Assembly (NCBI RefSeq): GCF_036370855.1
Contig: NC_088099.1
Coordinates: forward strand, 155,643,517-155,707,516
Reading direction: 5' to 3'
DNA length: 64,000 bases
Source: Dromaius novaehollandiae
Lineage: Eukaryota; Chordata; Aves; Casuariiformes; Dromaiidae
The notes beneath the pieces were generated by a model. It was not told the DNA's origin. It ran no database searches and saw nothing but the letters and a program-made list of their open reading frames with translations. Positions 1 to 15,800 of the stretch are shown piece after piece. Position numbers and translations under genes: made by a program. Within the stretch, counting starts at the first letter, position 1; each line of letters starts with the position of its first letter.

Positions 1-737
1 AAGACCTACAAAAAAGAACGATGGACAGAAGAATTAAGCCATTCTGGACAGAATAAGAAAACAAGATTTGAGTTTTCTCCATAATTAGGAATAGCAGATA
101 TGTGAAATAAGAACTCAATCACCCAATAATTACAACATGAACATTGAGCAAAAATAACTATCATTCATTTTAATAGTTATTCACTGCAAAACTAACACCT
201 AAAGGTCCCAATAAAAAACCTGCACTAACATCAAACATGCTACAACACATGACTTTGACAACTAATAGGACAGATGAGGCAACACGGAGAAGATTATGCA
301 GTGCCTTTAACCTTGAAAAAGCCCACCACCTGATGATGAGATTTATGAGATTTTGTTTCTGTTATGAAATCAATGCCATTAATGAACTTAAAGATCAGCT
401 GACAAACTCAGCTAAAAAAGCAAATGGTTAGCCTTGATACTGTGCAATAAATTCTACTTAAGAATGAGCTCAAAAGTATTTGCAAATAAGTACTCCATTT
501 TTCGAACAGATGGCTACTTTAACTTCAGCTCCTCAGAAAAAATATTAAAACTTTGGATAACTAACTTTTGACAAAGATGGAACAAAAAGAAGCTGAGTAA
601 GAAAGACTTAGTTATTCTGTAATTTTATGAAGAGGTAAAGTGACTATGCTATTGGTGTTTCTGTAATTGTCACCTGTAGAAAGATTTTTGTATTTTGACA
701 TTTCGTTAAAAAATTTCAATAAAAAAATAAATTTTAC

Positions 738-878
738 CTTTTGCAGAAAGTAGCTTTGAAAGTTCATAAAGTTGTTGGTCTTCACAATGTTTGGACAACT
801 CTTACAACAAAACATTCGGGTAAAGAGTGACTTCATGGCTGGTGGTCCTGTCCACGTACTTACCATGGAATTTGCAAT
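738..878 (-). CDS. TAF2: TAF2 coding exon 17 (last exon in window)
   Basis: Encodes residues 695-741 ([20 protein letters not shown] and on to SYFLQK), a HEAT-like segment. Acceptor TATATAG, donor GTAAAA. Positions 1-737 are the start of intron 17 and hold no exon that I can see; the rest of TAF2 continues left of the window. Confidence 0.96.
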
Positions 879-3800
879 CTATATAATTAGGGTGGAAGGG
901 AAGTCATTAACATCACCACTGCAGGTTTAGTTTGGCTGAACAAAAATACACATTTCCCATAATAAAAAAGGGTAACTGCCGAGAATGTCCCGCTTTTCAA
1001 ATAGATACATGTTTTCATCAACATATTAGCTTATATTAGCTAAGCTTACATTGCCATCCCTAATATACCTTCTATACAACAAAGGTAAACTTCATGAAAA
1101 TGGTTTCACTTCGAGGACATCTCCAACTTGTTATCTTTCCACGATAAATTTCTGTCCTTAATTTTCCCTTTTATATATTAGGCAAATATTTGATGTTTAT
1201 TAAGCCAAGTATTCTGACTTCACAGAAATCAATGATGGAAGAGGCATTTGCAGCACCAGCTTCCCAAAAGCACTCTGCCAGTAACCTCAACCTGGATTTC
1301 AACTAAGCTTCAGCCACCCTAGAAGTAAAAGACCACCCCTAAAGTAAAAGCCAAGTCAGCTACCTCTCTGACTTTAACCATGATTCACAAACAGACTGTG
1401 CAATGAGACAAATTTATTGCTACAGTCTGTTTTGGTGTAAGGAAGTAAGGCTCTATAAGGACAAACCTGTTACAGGGCCTGCCCAACATCCTGGTTTGGA
1501 ATATTTATTGTATGGAATAATAAAAGTATGTAGAAAAGAATATGTATGCCTCATGACAGACTGTGCATGTGTGTGTACACAAATGGGTACCTTCTTCGGT
1601 TTAGCAGCAATGTAGAAGATTCCAGTGTTACAGACCCTCCATCCACAAACTAAGAAAAATACTATATTCACGCAACACAGCAGAAGAAAATGGATTTGAT
1701 GATTTCTTACTAAATTGCTTTAGCTTGTTTCAAAGGGCATTACCTACACAATAGAGCAAAAAAGGAGGAGGCTAACTGAAGGTGGTAGCTATCAACTTCA
1801 CCATTTCTCTCATGTAAGGTGGGAACTTTTATCATGAAAGTCATTTTCCCCTTATATCAGTTCTCAAAGGAAAATTAGAGGGAGAAAATGCTATAGTCAG
1901 ACTAGATGTTCCCTTTGCAACAACCAAAGTCTTCTAACTAAATATGTCAATATACCTTTTTCTGTAATGTACAAAACCACTCTTACTAGAGAGGAACCTT
2001 AATCCTAATGACTACTTCAGGCTTCTACATCCCACTTTACTGAGATAGAAACTTGATGATGAACTTAAAACTGAAAAACAAGAAATTTCAGTAGCATTGT
2101 GGTATAAAAAAAACACGCACCCAAAATACTATAAGAGATCACCATATTTATAAGATATTCAATATTCATTAAAATTTGCATCTAAATTTTTTAGAACGTA
2201 CTTCTGTTCATTTTAAGCATTTCGTTTTGTAAAATCTATAAAGAATAGTATTATCAAATTAAACAGCAGTAAATCCATCATATTTTTAGTAACATTTGGT
2301 TCTTATAACGTGCTCTGACTCATGTGAATTTATCTTTCAAAATACTAACTGAATCCAAGCTTTCTATTTATTCTACTGATATGCTACAGTTTGTAACATG
2401 CCACAGGTACCTGAATTAAATGTATTTGCAAATTCTCCATACCATAAAGTAAAAGCCTTCCTTGCATTATTTCTACTTAAAAAGAATAAAGGATTTTTCT
2501 TGACTACTCTATTTCTGCATTGCTTATTTTTAAGAGTTCTCTAATCCCTCAATCCAACATAGCATAAAAAATTGATAACTCATTCAACCTAAAATATAAC
2601 TGTTACTCACAACAATGGACCTCCTCAGTGCCTTTTTTTTTTTTTTTTTTTTTTTAAACACCTTCTGTCACCACCACTGCAATGGACCTACATCTACAGA
2701 TGGCAAATCAGCTTGGAAACTCATGAGAATTCATACCATAATATGACTATCTTCGCTTTTCTCTTTAGCGTCACTTCTTATTAACCCAGCAAACAGTGTG
2801 CACCTGCATATACATGCATGCATCTGTACATTATGTATTTCACCACTTGGACACTGGATAACCATAATATAGTTTATGTGACGTATATGAACATTATACC
2901 TCACAAGACAGTCACTTATTACCCTATAAACTTCCTTATCACTGAGAATTCCTTAATGTGTTATCTGGCTACTTTATTCCTGAGAGACTGAAGTACTATT
3001 ACACAACAAATTAAATAGCACATTTAGTAAGTGCAATAACTGAAGTTTCTTAATGGAGTATCACCTATCATTTCTCTGTACCAAACAAATAGACCATAAC
3101 GTTTTACAAAAGTAATTGCAATCCAGCTAGAAGTTGACCTGATCCGTAAACCCAAGGTTCTTTTATGCGATTACACTGAGCAAAGCTGGTTATGATTATC
3201 AGCAGTCGAATTGTCCGAGAATTCCGAGTAAGGACAGAAAAAACAATTAAATTTAAGACACTGTAACAATTACTCTTCTAATATTCACTGGTGATAAGCA
3301 CCTGCATTTTTAAATATTCTGAATGAATTCATTGTGAAATACACATATTTTAAGTCAGAAACTGGCACTATCAATACTAGTAGATACACTGATACTATTA
3401 TGTCAGTGTTTTGTAATGTTAAAATTGATTGTTACAAGCGTATCTTGGATTTTGATTTTCAAAATATGTCCAAAGGATATACTTCCATATACATACTGAA
3501 TTATTCTCAAGTACAGGGCAGAAAGCAAGCTGTATACTAATAATACGAACTCTATAAACTGTCAAAAGCGTTCATATTTAAACATGCCTTTCCTAAATGT
3601 CTTAACCATTTATTCTTTCATGTTTCCATCTGGTAGTTTTATAACGATCTCTACTTTTAATTTTTAATGCTAATTTTGTGTCTAAACAATCTTCTTTCTT
3701 CAAGGCAAGCAACTATTCGGCTTCTTAATATTTCAATTCAGATGAATATTACATTTACTTTCTGCCTCTATTAAACTTTAAACAATACAGAGCAGCAATC

Positions 3801-6800
3801 TGAATTCACATTAGACAGATAAACTTTACCACTTCAGATTCCTCAAAACAAAGGCCAAGATATTTCCCAACAAAATTAAATAAAACATTTTACCTCTGAA
3901 AAAATTAAACAAAAGTCTTTTATTTCTGCCACTTAATCTGGAAAAATCCCTTGTGGTTTTCATGTCTGACATCTCAATTTTGACAATTATGAAAGTGTTC
4001 TGCGGTCTCCATTTACAGACTAAAATAATACAGCTCTCTTTTCAAATCAGTCATGTTAAAAAATGCTTGGCAAACACTTTTAAGAGGCCAAATATCAAGC
4101 CAATTTTAAGGACTGTGGTGAGTTTTGATTCATTTTCAAATGCTTACAATGTCTAGCAGATTTCTTTCGTTATTTCCATCTACATATTCTCACCTTTGCA
4201 AGGCAGAAGCAGGCCAGCATTCTCACTCGGTAGAAGCATTGCTCTTGTTCTAGTATATCGGTTAGCGCAAGCCGCGATGCCGGAGTAGGGAACTTTTCCA
4301 ATGCCAGAATGGCTTCTTCCTGTGCTACCACATCTCTCTCATATCGAAGCTGATATTGCCACATGAAATCAGATTGCTCAAATTCAACCTTCCTCAGTAC
4401 TGACATATCAGGATCTATTCTTATCCAGAGCAAAGGGGAATCAGCACTAAGACAGACATGAAAACCGTTAATAGCTTACAACATTTCAAGACTACAGAAA
4501 TTAAAAATATATCCTGACTTTTTATTATTTTTGAAATACAGAGTCAAAGAATCACAAAATAGTTAAGGTTGGAAGGGATTTACAGAGGTCATCTCCAAAA
4601 TGAGAAATCTCCTGCTTCTAGGATGGCAATTCTACAACCTCCCAGGATAAGTCCAACCCTCAAATATATTGAGGTGAATGCAGTATTGTAGTATTTTTAG
4701 ACCTACAGCTCTGAAAAGTTCCTGATAAGTATACTGAGACTATGCAGCTCCTAGCTCCTCAGACACCATAACTTTCACAGCGGAGTAGAACTTTATCACC
4801 TGCTACAGTTTAAGACTATCAAAAAGACTATCAAAAAAAGATATCTAACAGAGAAAATCTCATGGAACTAATCTAGGTTTTTATATACTATATTTTATAT
4901 ATTATATTTTCGTCAATAGACCTGAAAGGGCTTTACAAATACATGCTAGCATATGGAAAGCTGACAAGGGTAACCATGTATTTGCACAGAATTGTCAGGC
5001 CAAACGATTGTAAACTGAACGTATCCACAGACAGAACTTAAAGCAGTAACCTAAAGGTGAAATGGACCATTAAAGTTTTAGCAGCCCCAAAGATAAAGTT
5101 ACTCCCATCAAAAAAAGTGTTTTATACCTTACTATTCATATAGCACCATGACTGCACAAATCATTTATGGGAGCAGCAAATACAAATTAAAGCTAGTAAT
5201 AAACTCTCTTCCACAGAGTTTGTCATGCAAAACTGATAACAGACACTGCATTGGGTGAGAGCAGGGAACGAGGAAGGTTCATACAGACTTTTCATATAGA
5301 GATGATAAATATAGCTTCCTCAATGAAAATATTTCCTATAAAATTATTTTTTGTCATATTCACAGCTGAGGTTTAATTTAATGGACACTCCAGTTCTTTA
5401 AATGTGACAATCGATCTACCATTCTTCAAAGAGACACCATCAGCTTTCAACAACAGATTATTTACTTTACTTATCAGCCAGCAAACAAGGTACCAACACC
5501 TTCAGTATTTCTGAAAGCAACACTGGTTCCAGCTCAAGGAGGGTACAATGGGTATTTGTTCCAAGCAAGAATTTGCTTCCATGGGCTAACTAGTTCCAAC
5601 TGAAATTAATGCCAATAATAACAACAACAACGACAACTACTACTCTTTAGTATATAAATTTCAGCACAAAACACTTACACATCATTAAGTTAAACTTCTC
5701 TCAGATTTCAGGAACTTGTCTATCTCAGTGTTAGCTAAATAGATGTCACTGAGATCCAACAAATTTGCTCTGAATTTGTTCCAAGCAAATTCTATGGCAA
5801 GGCAAAAATTGCAATCGACACATCTCTATTAGGATTTATTTGTATTTTATCTGTAAAGTCACCTCAAAGATATCATTAGAAATGCGTATGAATGAATCAG
5901 GGCACATAATCTTTAACATTATAATGACTGACTCATTTTTTTTCCCAAAACTATTTACAGTAGTTAACCCATACATTTTGCACTACACCCCTATTTTCCC
6001 AGCTAGAAGAAAAGTCTCAATTAAGGCAAAGAAATGCAGGATAGTCTTGAAATTTGTTAAAATGTTCAATCCTATCAAATCTTCAATCAAATCCTTCAAA
6101 ATATCATGCTTGAGATAATCAGAACATGGATCAATCTCACACTGTTAAACTCCAACAAACAAACTTACTCCATGGCAGAAAGGTCCATGTCCACCTCTTC
6201 TCCGTTCATCAGTGGAATCTTTTTCTTCTTATTTCTATTTTAAAAAAATATCAAAAAATTAGATATTTAGAAAATTACCCTAACAACATAGGTATGCTTA
6301 AATGGAGTTCAATTTTGCAAAAGTTTTCTCTGTGTATTTTACCACACATAACAACAATGGTGTCTCCAGGAAAGAATATTCACAGTGAAAATTGAGAGCT
6401 GACAGTGTACCACTTTGTTTAAAAAATTATCATCAATATTTTCCATTGGCTTAAAATAGACTCCCAACTTGTTCAGAATTACACATATACATATAGCTTT
6501 GAAAAGCAGGAGCCAAAGTAGTTATAAAAAAATATTAGAAATCAAGAGAATCTATTTAGGAAATATTTTATTTTTCTTGATCAATAGGCTCAGTGAACAG
6601 CCCTAGCACTCTAAAAGAAAATGAAAACTACACGTTTTATTCAAACATCCTCACTTGAAACATTCCTTGCTGCCCAAATTTGTCTTCCCTCTAACTGAGA
6701 TATCCCACTCAGAGGCACTTGGAATAATCTGATGAAGAGAGATTTCTCACTCAACTCTTCCTCTTACATAAAGAAGTTCTTTATAAGATTTTTTAAAAAT

Positions 6801-9800
6801 TTAAGACCTTTACTTATAATAAAGAACTACATATAAAATGTAATGTTTCCCACTATCTATGAAAGGCAAGAAGAGCAGTAAATTCTTTTTTTCTCCCCAT
6901 ACATCATAGGTAAATCCTATTCAGTAGAATTACAAAAATACAATTACAAATGTTAAAATGCATACATCTATCACCAATGCACTGTACCTTTTCATATACC
7001 TACACTAATATCTATTCAGTTCATATATTAATTCTTACCTTCTACTTTTAGAATGGCAAGGTATGTCATGTTTAAGACTATTTTCTTCAATCTGCAATGT
7101 ATGGTTGAATGATCCATCAAGTTCTTGCACTGTCACTTTAAGAGGACCCTTAATGTTGAAGAGATTATTTTATTAGCATTAAAAATCATGTTTATTAATG
7201 CAATCTCATACTCATAAATTTAGGTAAAATATGGAAAATTAACCCTACCACATATTTCTGAGTCCCAGGAGATGTGTAATCTTGCTTTATTTCCAATTCC
7301 AGTACGTTCCGTTTTCTATTAAATGCAAAGCTACCATAAAATTTTACCACTCCACTCTGATCCCTAAAAAGCAGTATAGGAATTCTAAGGCACAATACAG
7401 TAGTTAAAAACAAACATAACTTTCAGAGTCTTCGCTCACTTTTTATATTTGCTTTACACTTGTTTATTCCTAGAATTTCTTGTTTTAAGAAAATCAGGAA
7501 ACAAAAATACTATGTTCCTTCCAGTCTCATCAAAGTTGAAGTGCTGTCCAGAGAGAACATTTTCATTATTTTTTCTTTACATAGTTTTTAATGTACATTC
7601 ACACAATATACATAAAAACAGAATATTCTATTGAATATTGTGAAGTACAGTGAAAATCATCTATGAAGAAAAAAGTCATTATGAAAAATGTCTTGAGTAA
7701 TTCCAATATGATTTGTTTTGCTATACATTTCAGCTAAATGAAATTCAGGGGAATTCATTAATTTATGTAAGACATTAATTTATGTTTTCTACCCAGACTA
7801 TATTTAACTCAATTATTCTATTTCAGTTTTTCAAATTGGGTCACTGTGTGTGTTCCTAGGTATACAGTAGGACTGAAAATGAGTAATGATCTCACTCAGC
7901 ATTTTATCGCAGGCAAAAACCACTTCAAGTCAACCATTCCTGTGAATAGGTTCATCATTATTTGTGTGACAGCCATTACTGCATTTTATTTATAGTAAAA
8001 CTCAAACATTAGAATGAGGTCTTTTAGTCTAGTACACGCTCCCAAAAAGTCTCACACCATACGACAAAAGCAAGGAAAGAAAGCCTGTTTTTTTTACGTC
8101 TGACATTTAATGGAAGAGTCGCCAGACTCAAACAGACATACTCATGTGACTTTTCTCCCAAAATACTGGCTTTTGGCAAGATACCTTGCATAGACTGGTT
8201 CTGTTCACAGTGGCTGCCTTTGTAAAAGTCCCTGATTTTGCCATAAGGTATTTCAATAGAGTGCTCATGTACAGATAAAACGCCAATACTTTCCAAGTGC
8301 TTGGCACTGCTAAGTATGGAAATTAGAATGAACAGTGCGATATATGAAAGACCTAATGGGTATTTATACTTTATGAATACTTTGAGCCAATTATAATACT
8401 AACATCTCACATTATTTATAAATATTAATTTTAGAGTGTTTTTTAGTTTAGATACTGAGAAGTATGAATATTATTTATGGCAAAAGTAATTTCAAATAAA
8501 TAAGCCCTGAATACAACTATCTACTTCCATTTTTTGTTAGAACAGTAAGATACGGTTTTGCTGCAGTCATGTACGACTTCACCTGCAGCCATGTTAATTA
8601 AAACTAACAATTAAATGTAAATGTAATATGTAAGCAAAGCCCTGTAAAATGAAGCAAGTTCAAACTTAGCCTCCTATCACTCTAAAAAAAAGAAATTCCT
8701 GTTTTGGGATTAATATCACTGAAATTTGAAGAATCTACACACAGGTTTATTTTACCTGAAATTTTAATACTAATACATGCTACCAAGCAATATATTAAAT
8801 GTTAGTGTACTTTAAACTATCAATCAGTGATCTTACATTACTTATTTCATGGTGATTTACTGGAAATCACATCTGAAAATGCACTAGACTATAGCATTTT
8901 CCATGTCAGACTTCAGCATATTTCTACAGGCAGTGTCCTCTGGATCCCTTTAGTATAATTTGGCCTTAAATTCCACCAGAGTTCTTGTGTTTCTTTCAAA
9001 GTTAAACTTAAAAACACAGCAACCCCTTCTAGCAAAGAACACCCAAAAAGCTAGTATACTCTAAATGACTATGAAAGGAGTGCGAATCTGTGACTCATAT
9101 CTATTTCTGATTCAAAGAACAATGTACTTAACTGTTTAAAGCAAAGGTATTTCATATCTTTCTTCACATTCCTTCAATAGTGCCAATTAAAAGAAAACAA
9201 ATTCATTCTCCATATTAACAATCCAGACCAAGAATAAAAAGGATACACCCACTGCTTTATTAAAGGTTGGATGTCTTTGCCAGAGACATTTGAGATAGAT
9301 TTCAAAAACCCAGATGTGGAAACCAACATCTGACTCCACATGTGAGACTGGAACTTCTGAGACGAAGCAGTGCTGGCCAGACTCAACAACTTGTTGAAAA
9401 CCTAAAACGATAAAAAGTTACTTTCATTACTTTCCCTAAGAACTTCAATATACAAAATAAGCTTTTCTGTTTAACTGCAGCTGAACTGCAACCAAAAGGC
9501 AAGTAAACTCAATCTTTAATACCTGGCTTCAGAAAAAATTGTCTTTTAAAATAGCAGAATTGTGATTTGCAGATAGGAATGCATCTGCACTTAATGCAAA
9601 CCATCCATGATACTGAGGAAAAAAAAAAACACTGAAACTGAAACAAAAGCAATAACCCCAGCCTCCTAGCATGAGAAATGTCTAATGGGTAATGAAAATA
9701 AGGTAAAATGTTTTCTCATCACTGCTACAGGCACAACTTAACACGTAGCTTCTTAACAAACGAGTTGAATACAGACTTGAATATAGAAACACATTTTGGT

Positions 9801-12800
9801 ATCTAGCTCTAAAGCACATCTAAGGCACAATTCACAGCCATGCAATTTATGAACTTAGTCACTGCAAGCACTGGTGGCTTTTCATTGCCAAATGGTAATA
9901 CAGAGGTGAAGGAGTGTGTTTTTAATCCATTCTCTTTACCTGAGCATACTTTCTCAAATAACCAACTTTCTAGGAGTTGCATATGCATCTTTTTTATAAC
10001 CTATTCCCAGCACTTCACGTACAACCTTACCATGCTCTTACTCGCAGTCCATTAGAAGACTACGAGCTCTCAAAAGCAACCCGTAATAAAACAAATCACT
10101 GAATTTGCTGCATTTTAGGTACAAAACATTTCAGTTTCAGTTTAACAATTCAGAATAAAATGACAATCTTCTATTCAATGGCTTTTTTTCTAATACAATG
10201 ATCTATGCTCCTGCTAGCACTGACGTTTTTACAGAGTGGAGAGAACAGAAGCTGGATTCTAATTACTTTCATTATAAATTTTATTATGCTAGCCCACAGG
10301 AACACTAGTTATGGGTCAGTAAATAAGTCTGAGCTGGAACAGATCATCAGTATTAAAAAAACAGTCATGGTAAGTAAAGGCAATGAAATTCCTTAATATC
10401 AAAGAGAATATGCAATATATAAGATATATTACTAGTTATGTATGAGAATATAATAGCTAACCTTCTTCTAACACAAATGACCTACATTTTATGTTCATTC
10501 TATCCTGCTGAAACTGGAAACACAAACGGAACCCTATGGTGACTTATTTTTCTTAAATTTCATTTTATAAATAGAAATTGCAATTTAAGACAAAAAGTTG
10601 TCTATATTCCACATGAGCATTTATATATTTACCTGTAACATGAACTCCATGCTGATCCTGTTCTCAATCAGTCTCATAACAAGATGCGCTTTACACTGGA
10701 ACATAGTGTAATATTCCCACGACAGTGTATGGGGGTGTTTGATAGAAAAATGTAAATGCGATGCAGGGCTGGAAAATAAAAAACAAAACTCTATTTTGAA
10801 TTTTATGGCATGAAAACTAAAATAACTTTTAGCAAACAAGCTGAAAGTGCACCACAATTCATATTGCTTCTACCACCTTAAAGCTCTAACAGGCTTATAA
10901 CGCTTGCACACTTCTATGAAAAAGTCACATGGATATACATACACTGCATACAGTAAGATCTGTAGAGATATTAGTGACAGATAATACAGTGGTAGCAGGA
11001 AAAAACTGGGCAAAGAATCTACCACTCAAGTCCCAAAGTTATGCATGAATTGACATTCTCCCTGCTCCACATCTGTTTAAAAGTAATTGTGCATATTGAA
11101 TATTTTATATTTAAATAAATAATTGTTGCAGTTAAAGAAAAATAAGTGTTATATGGGTCATGGCAGACTTTCATGTGATGAGCCAAAGAAATTGCTTGGT
11201 TTTTGTTTTAGTTAGCAACTTTATGCTTTCAGTACTTTGGCAGATTGATGTCTTCTAAACCAGCTATCATGCCAAGGAAGACTGTGCGGAGCATCATGTT
11301 ACAGCAGCCACACTGTTTCCATAATTTGAACTATATCTGTTCTCATTCACAACTCTCTAGGATGTCCATGCAGACATACCCTTTGCATCCATAAGCAAAA
11401 TATTTAAAATGGTTTAATTTCATCTGATATCAGAAGACAAACAAATGGTGAAAACCCTGAAAATTTTTAACAGCAGACCTGATTTCTGGACAGCGTTAGT
11501 GGCTGTAAAACAAACAAAAAAATGCTAAAAGGCCTAATTCTCATAAGCTTTAAAATTAATTTTCTCCATCAAGTTTTACATTTCAGAACACAAGCTCTCT
11601 AACTGTAGAAAAGTAACTGTAATACTGTACTTGAGAGAAATAAGACCTTTTGCCTGCTTCTCAATGATTTGAGAATTTTTTTGAGATAATTACATTTGCA
11701 AGTCTGAGTTTATTTCACTAATGAATGAAGACTGTGGCAACTGTATTTTGTTGTTCTACCTTTTTTCTCTCAGTTATTTTTATAAGGCAATTGAGTTTTC
11801 CATGAACAAGTAACAAAACCTCAAGAAACTGGACCCACATTGTCTACTTCTTAAGAGGGAGAAATCTGTATTTGTTTTATGCTGGTTGGTGGAGAATCAC
11901 AAGTTATCTATTTTGACACAGAAAATGCCAAATACTTAAAATTTCTGTTTGAAATTTTTCCCCAGGTGATTCTTGCTTATAGATAACTTAATTAAATGAC
12001 TTGAAGATGGACCTGGCACCATATTTGACCAAAGGCTTTAGAAGACAACAGTGCAAGACAGAAAATAATTTGTGAACTCTAGCAATCAAAGGCAAGACCA
12101 TTAACCCTGACCTTTCAGTGCCAGCTGTCTCAGGAAAAGACGGATCTGCCAGAACTTTCAATGACCTACTGAACAGACCATTTTAACTTTTGATCAACCT
12201 TTTCATGCACTTAAGAAGACGTATGCCAGCAAGAAGCATTCTGCCAGCAGAGGACCAGCACCTGGCTCCCTGCCTGCAACTCTAAGATTTCAGAAGATGG
12301 CATGGACCAAAGTAGCGGCAACCTTTTAGTATTTTTTCCACCTTTTTATTTAGCGGGAAATGTCCTTAATTTCACTCATGCATGTCTATTTAAACATATA
12401 AAGATACAAGAAGAAAAGTATCTCTAAATTTAAGGAAGCGCTACACTTTTTAGGTGTATTGAGTATATGAATCAGAAGGTAGTTGGGATTACTACTTGCT
12501 GTTTCGAGCAGGTAGGCGGTTGTTAAACTTCTCCTTATCAAATTATCCTGTTATTTTGGATAATACTTCTATGTTCCAGGGTATGGAAGAATTAGTAACC
12601 ATGAAAGAATTTAAATGTAAGAAGGAACCTGAGGTTGTGGCTCAGACATTATATAATAATTTGGTTTCAGTATGAAACTGTTTATCCAGCTTCAAATGAT
12701 ACACTTGATTGACTTTGGTAAAATTCTTTTCTTGGAAATCACAACCAAGCCAGGACCCACATTCTTGGACTTCTTAATTTTACTAAGTGTTGATTGATTT

Positions 12801-15800
12801 TGGTACTAGTCATACGATTTAACCACAAACCAATACTAAGACCAGTTTGTTTGCATTTAAGAGGTATGGTCTGTAGTTCATTCAGTACTGACACATTTCT
12901 TCTGATTATATTTTTCTTCAATCATTAGACTTTTAAAACTCGTATTGAAGTTTCATCAAATCAGATCCAAAATTAGCAATAAGGTCCTACAAACTTTGTG
13001 AAACTGAAAAAACAACTACCTCTTCCAAGAAAGTCTATAATATTCATGCTCTTGAACGCATTCCAGACATTTAAGGTAAACCTGTCAATATGCTTCTTTT
13101 ACTTTAAAAACCTAAAGAAATGTACACAGATATATTTCTTTCCAAATCCTAATTCTAATTTAGTTTAAAAAATAGATTAATAATTAACTTAACTTTCTTC
13201 ACGCTATTACGAATTGAGAGTGCTGTAATGCAAATATGCCTGGCAGGAAACCATATCATAACCACTATAACAAAGAAACACAAAAAATACATTGGAGAAA
13301 AATGGGCTAGCCACTCTCATTATAAAAATATCCTCCCTAAATATGCATCATTTCCCAAAGTCAGAAATGCATAAATAATTTACATACAAGGGAATTTTGC
13401 AACCTACAAAAAATAGCAAGTTGTAATTTATTTCTAAGTGATGCTATGATTAACAAGTCCAAAATATAATGAAGAGTGCCGTAGTGAAATAGATGTAGAA
13501 AAATGGAATATCTAATAGTGATGCGTCACACACTGGCGATACATACATTTAGCAGCACAAGAACAGGATTCTGTCAACTGCGTCCAAATCTAGAATAACT
13601 ACAATAAAACTATTGAACACAACGCTAAAATTAACACTTAAGAAGTGACTTTTTTTCTAGTGAATTGCTTTTTTTAAAATGTGCCCTTTTTCTCTAGTTT
13701 CCACTAATCCTATTAATCTGAATTTAGTTTCTCTGTACAGGAGAACATGCTGCCAAATTGTATTGCTGCCAGTTAAAAAGCCTGCCAAGACCTAACTCGG
13801 CACCCTAAATTTTGTTTAAACAGACATCATCAACAACAGGATACCTAAAATTATTGCTACTAGCTGTGACTTGTTTTCAGAAGTATTTGCAACAAGACCA
13901 TCTAGGTACTGCATCACTACTTGCAAGAACAGGACAGTGAACTAAATCTAAATCTATCATAAGCAGACAGGTAAAACTGAGTAATGGCCTGGCACGCAAA
14001 CACACGAGCTGAATCTAGGATTGTCAACATCCAGAAAACTCTGTAGTTGGTGAGCATTCACCCGGCTGGGAAACTGGCCAGTACATCTGAGCCCTGATTT
14101 TACAAGACTCTTCCTTCTTTTTTCATCACTCAAAAAGAGATCGTTATTCAAATTTTAAACTGGTTATTTGTATACTTGATTCAATTCTAAGACCAGGGCA
14201 TTTGATTTTAAATGGACAAAACTCTGGATTTGCACACCCTCAAAAGCAAGCTGCAGGTAACTGAGGTTATATTTTCATCACGCGGGGACTTCTGCAGCAA
14301 TAAGAACTTCAGAAGTTCACGTATCTTCCCACTTCACCTGCACGTTCCCAACCTCAAAGTTCTGTCCTGACCCTAGATGCGACAGGGCAACTGCCTGTGA
14401 GGCTGTGTCATAACCCAGATTAATTTAACCAAGGGTGGTGGGGGGGAACCCTACAGATGTTATCACTGAAACCTGGATCATATTACAAATCTGGCTTAGA
14501 GAAATACTCTCCCATCTCCAGTGGCTAGCACTATGGAGTGGGCAGTACAGGAGTATCACGAAAGGGGCAAGGGGAAATTTTTCAAGCTAGCACTACTCAG
14601 CCAGTTCACATTTACCAAGGGGTGCTCCACAGAAGACTGGTCTAGTACTATTTTTTCCCCCCTAATTGATATGGCATAATTTCAGTTTGAGATTGCAAGG
14701 TGCTAACTGACAGTGGAAACAAAAAGAGCAAAGAAAAGGAAAAATGATGATACCTGAAAAAGCCTAAAAGTTACTAACCACTCTAGAAATGGCTTAAGTC
14801 AAAATTCTGGCTCCATCTTCTCTCTTATCCGCTTACTAATAAGTAGTTTCATAACAGTATTAAAAACATTCATCATACTTAATTCCCTTCAAGGTTTAAA
14901 GTGAGAGAAAAATAAAACAACAGTGATACAGTATACTCAAGATGTACTTTATGAGACTAGTAATATATGCCTTGGGCAGCTGAAGTTCTTCTGTGTTTGG
15001 CCTTGCGCCGCACAACACACCCAAGGCATATATTAATGGCCCCATAAAAACATGCCCTGTAATGACTTGCGGCTTAAACAAACATACTTGTCTTTCTCTT
15101 TTCCTCCTCCGAATATTGGATGCAGTAAAACTCCACCAGTCTTCAGTTCATATGCCACTATTTGATCTAACTCCTAAAAAGTACAACATACATAAGTAAG
15201 CATAATTTTGAAAAGCAAAGGGATTATTTAAAAAACACAGGAAAGCTCTTGACCTTATTGTTCAAGCCACACCTCCTAATGAAATATGTTTATAAACACA
15301 GACAGTATTTTAAAATCAGGGATGTTCCTCAGCACAGCACACAATAACAAGACAGTAAAAATTAGCAGTTAAATTCAACTCCAATATATCTAAATATCAC
15401 CGTTCACAGAATAAGTTGTCTCTGAGCAATAAAAATAAAGGTATTCACCATTTCCTTGCAGTAGAAAACAATACTGGGGGTATCCACACAGTAGATTGCA
15501 GCAGATAGGCATGGGTCAAGGTGAATGTCTAAGCCAGAAAGAAGCCTACTCTGAACTGGAACTTGTGTCTGAACTTGTGTGGTGCTGTGCCCATGTTAAC
15601 AAGTGCACTTCAAGGCAGGATGTTTGCATGGACTCATCATCATCCAACAGTCAACATGGCTGCTGGATCAAATCAAGTCAGGTTGAGCATAGGCAGAATG
15701 AATTGGTGCCCATCTGCAACCCAATGTTAGACAAGAAGTTTCCAAACATTGACATATTTTAATACGTATTGACATATCAGATGACATGCTTTGATGTATT

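Noticed and set aside
15496..15762. 88-codon plus-strand open frame inside TAF2 intron 9
   Set aside because: Unlike any known protein, antisense to the gene, and lacking exon context; treated as chance.
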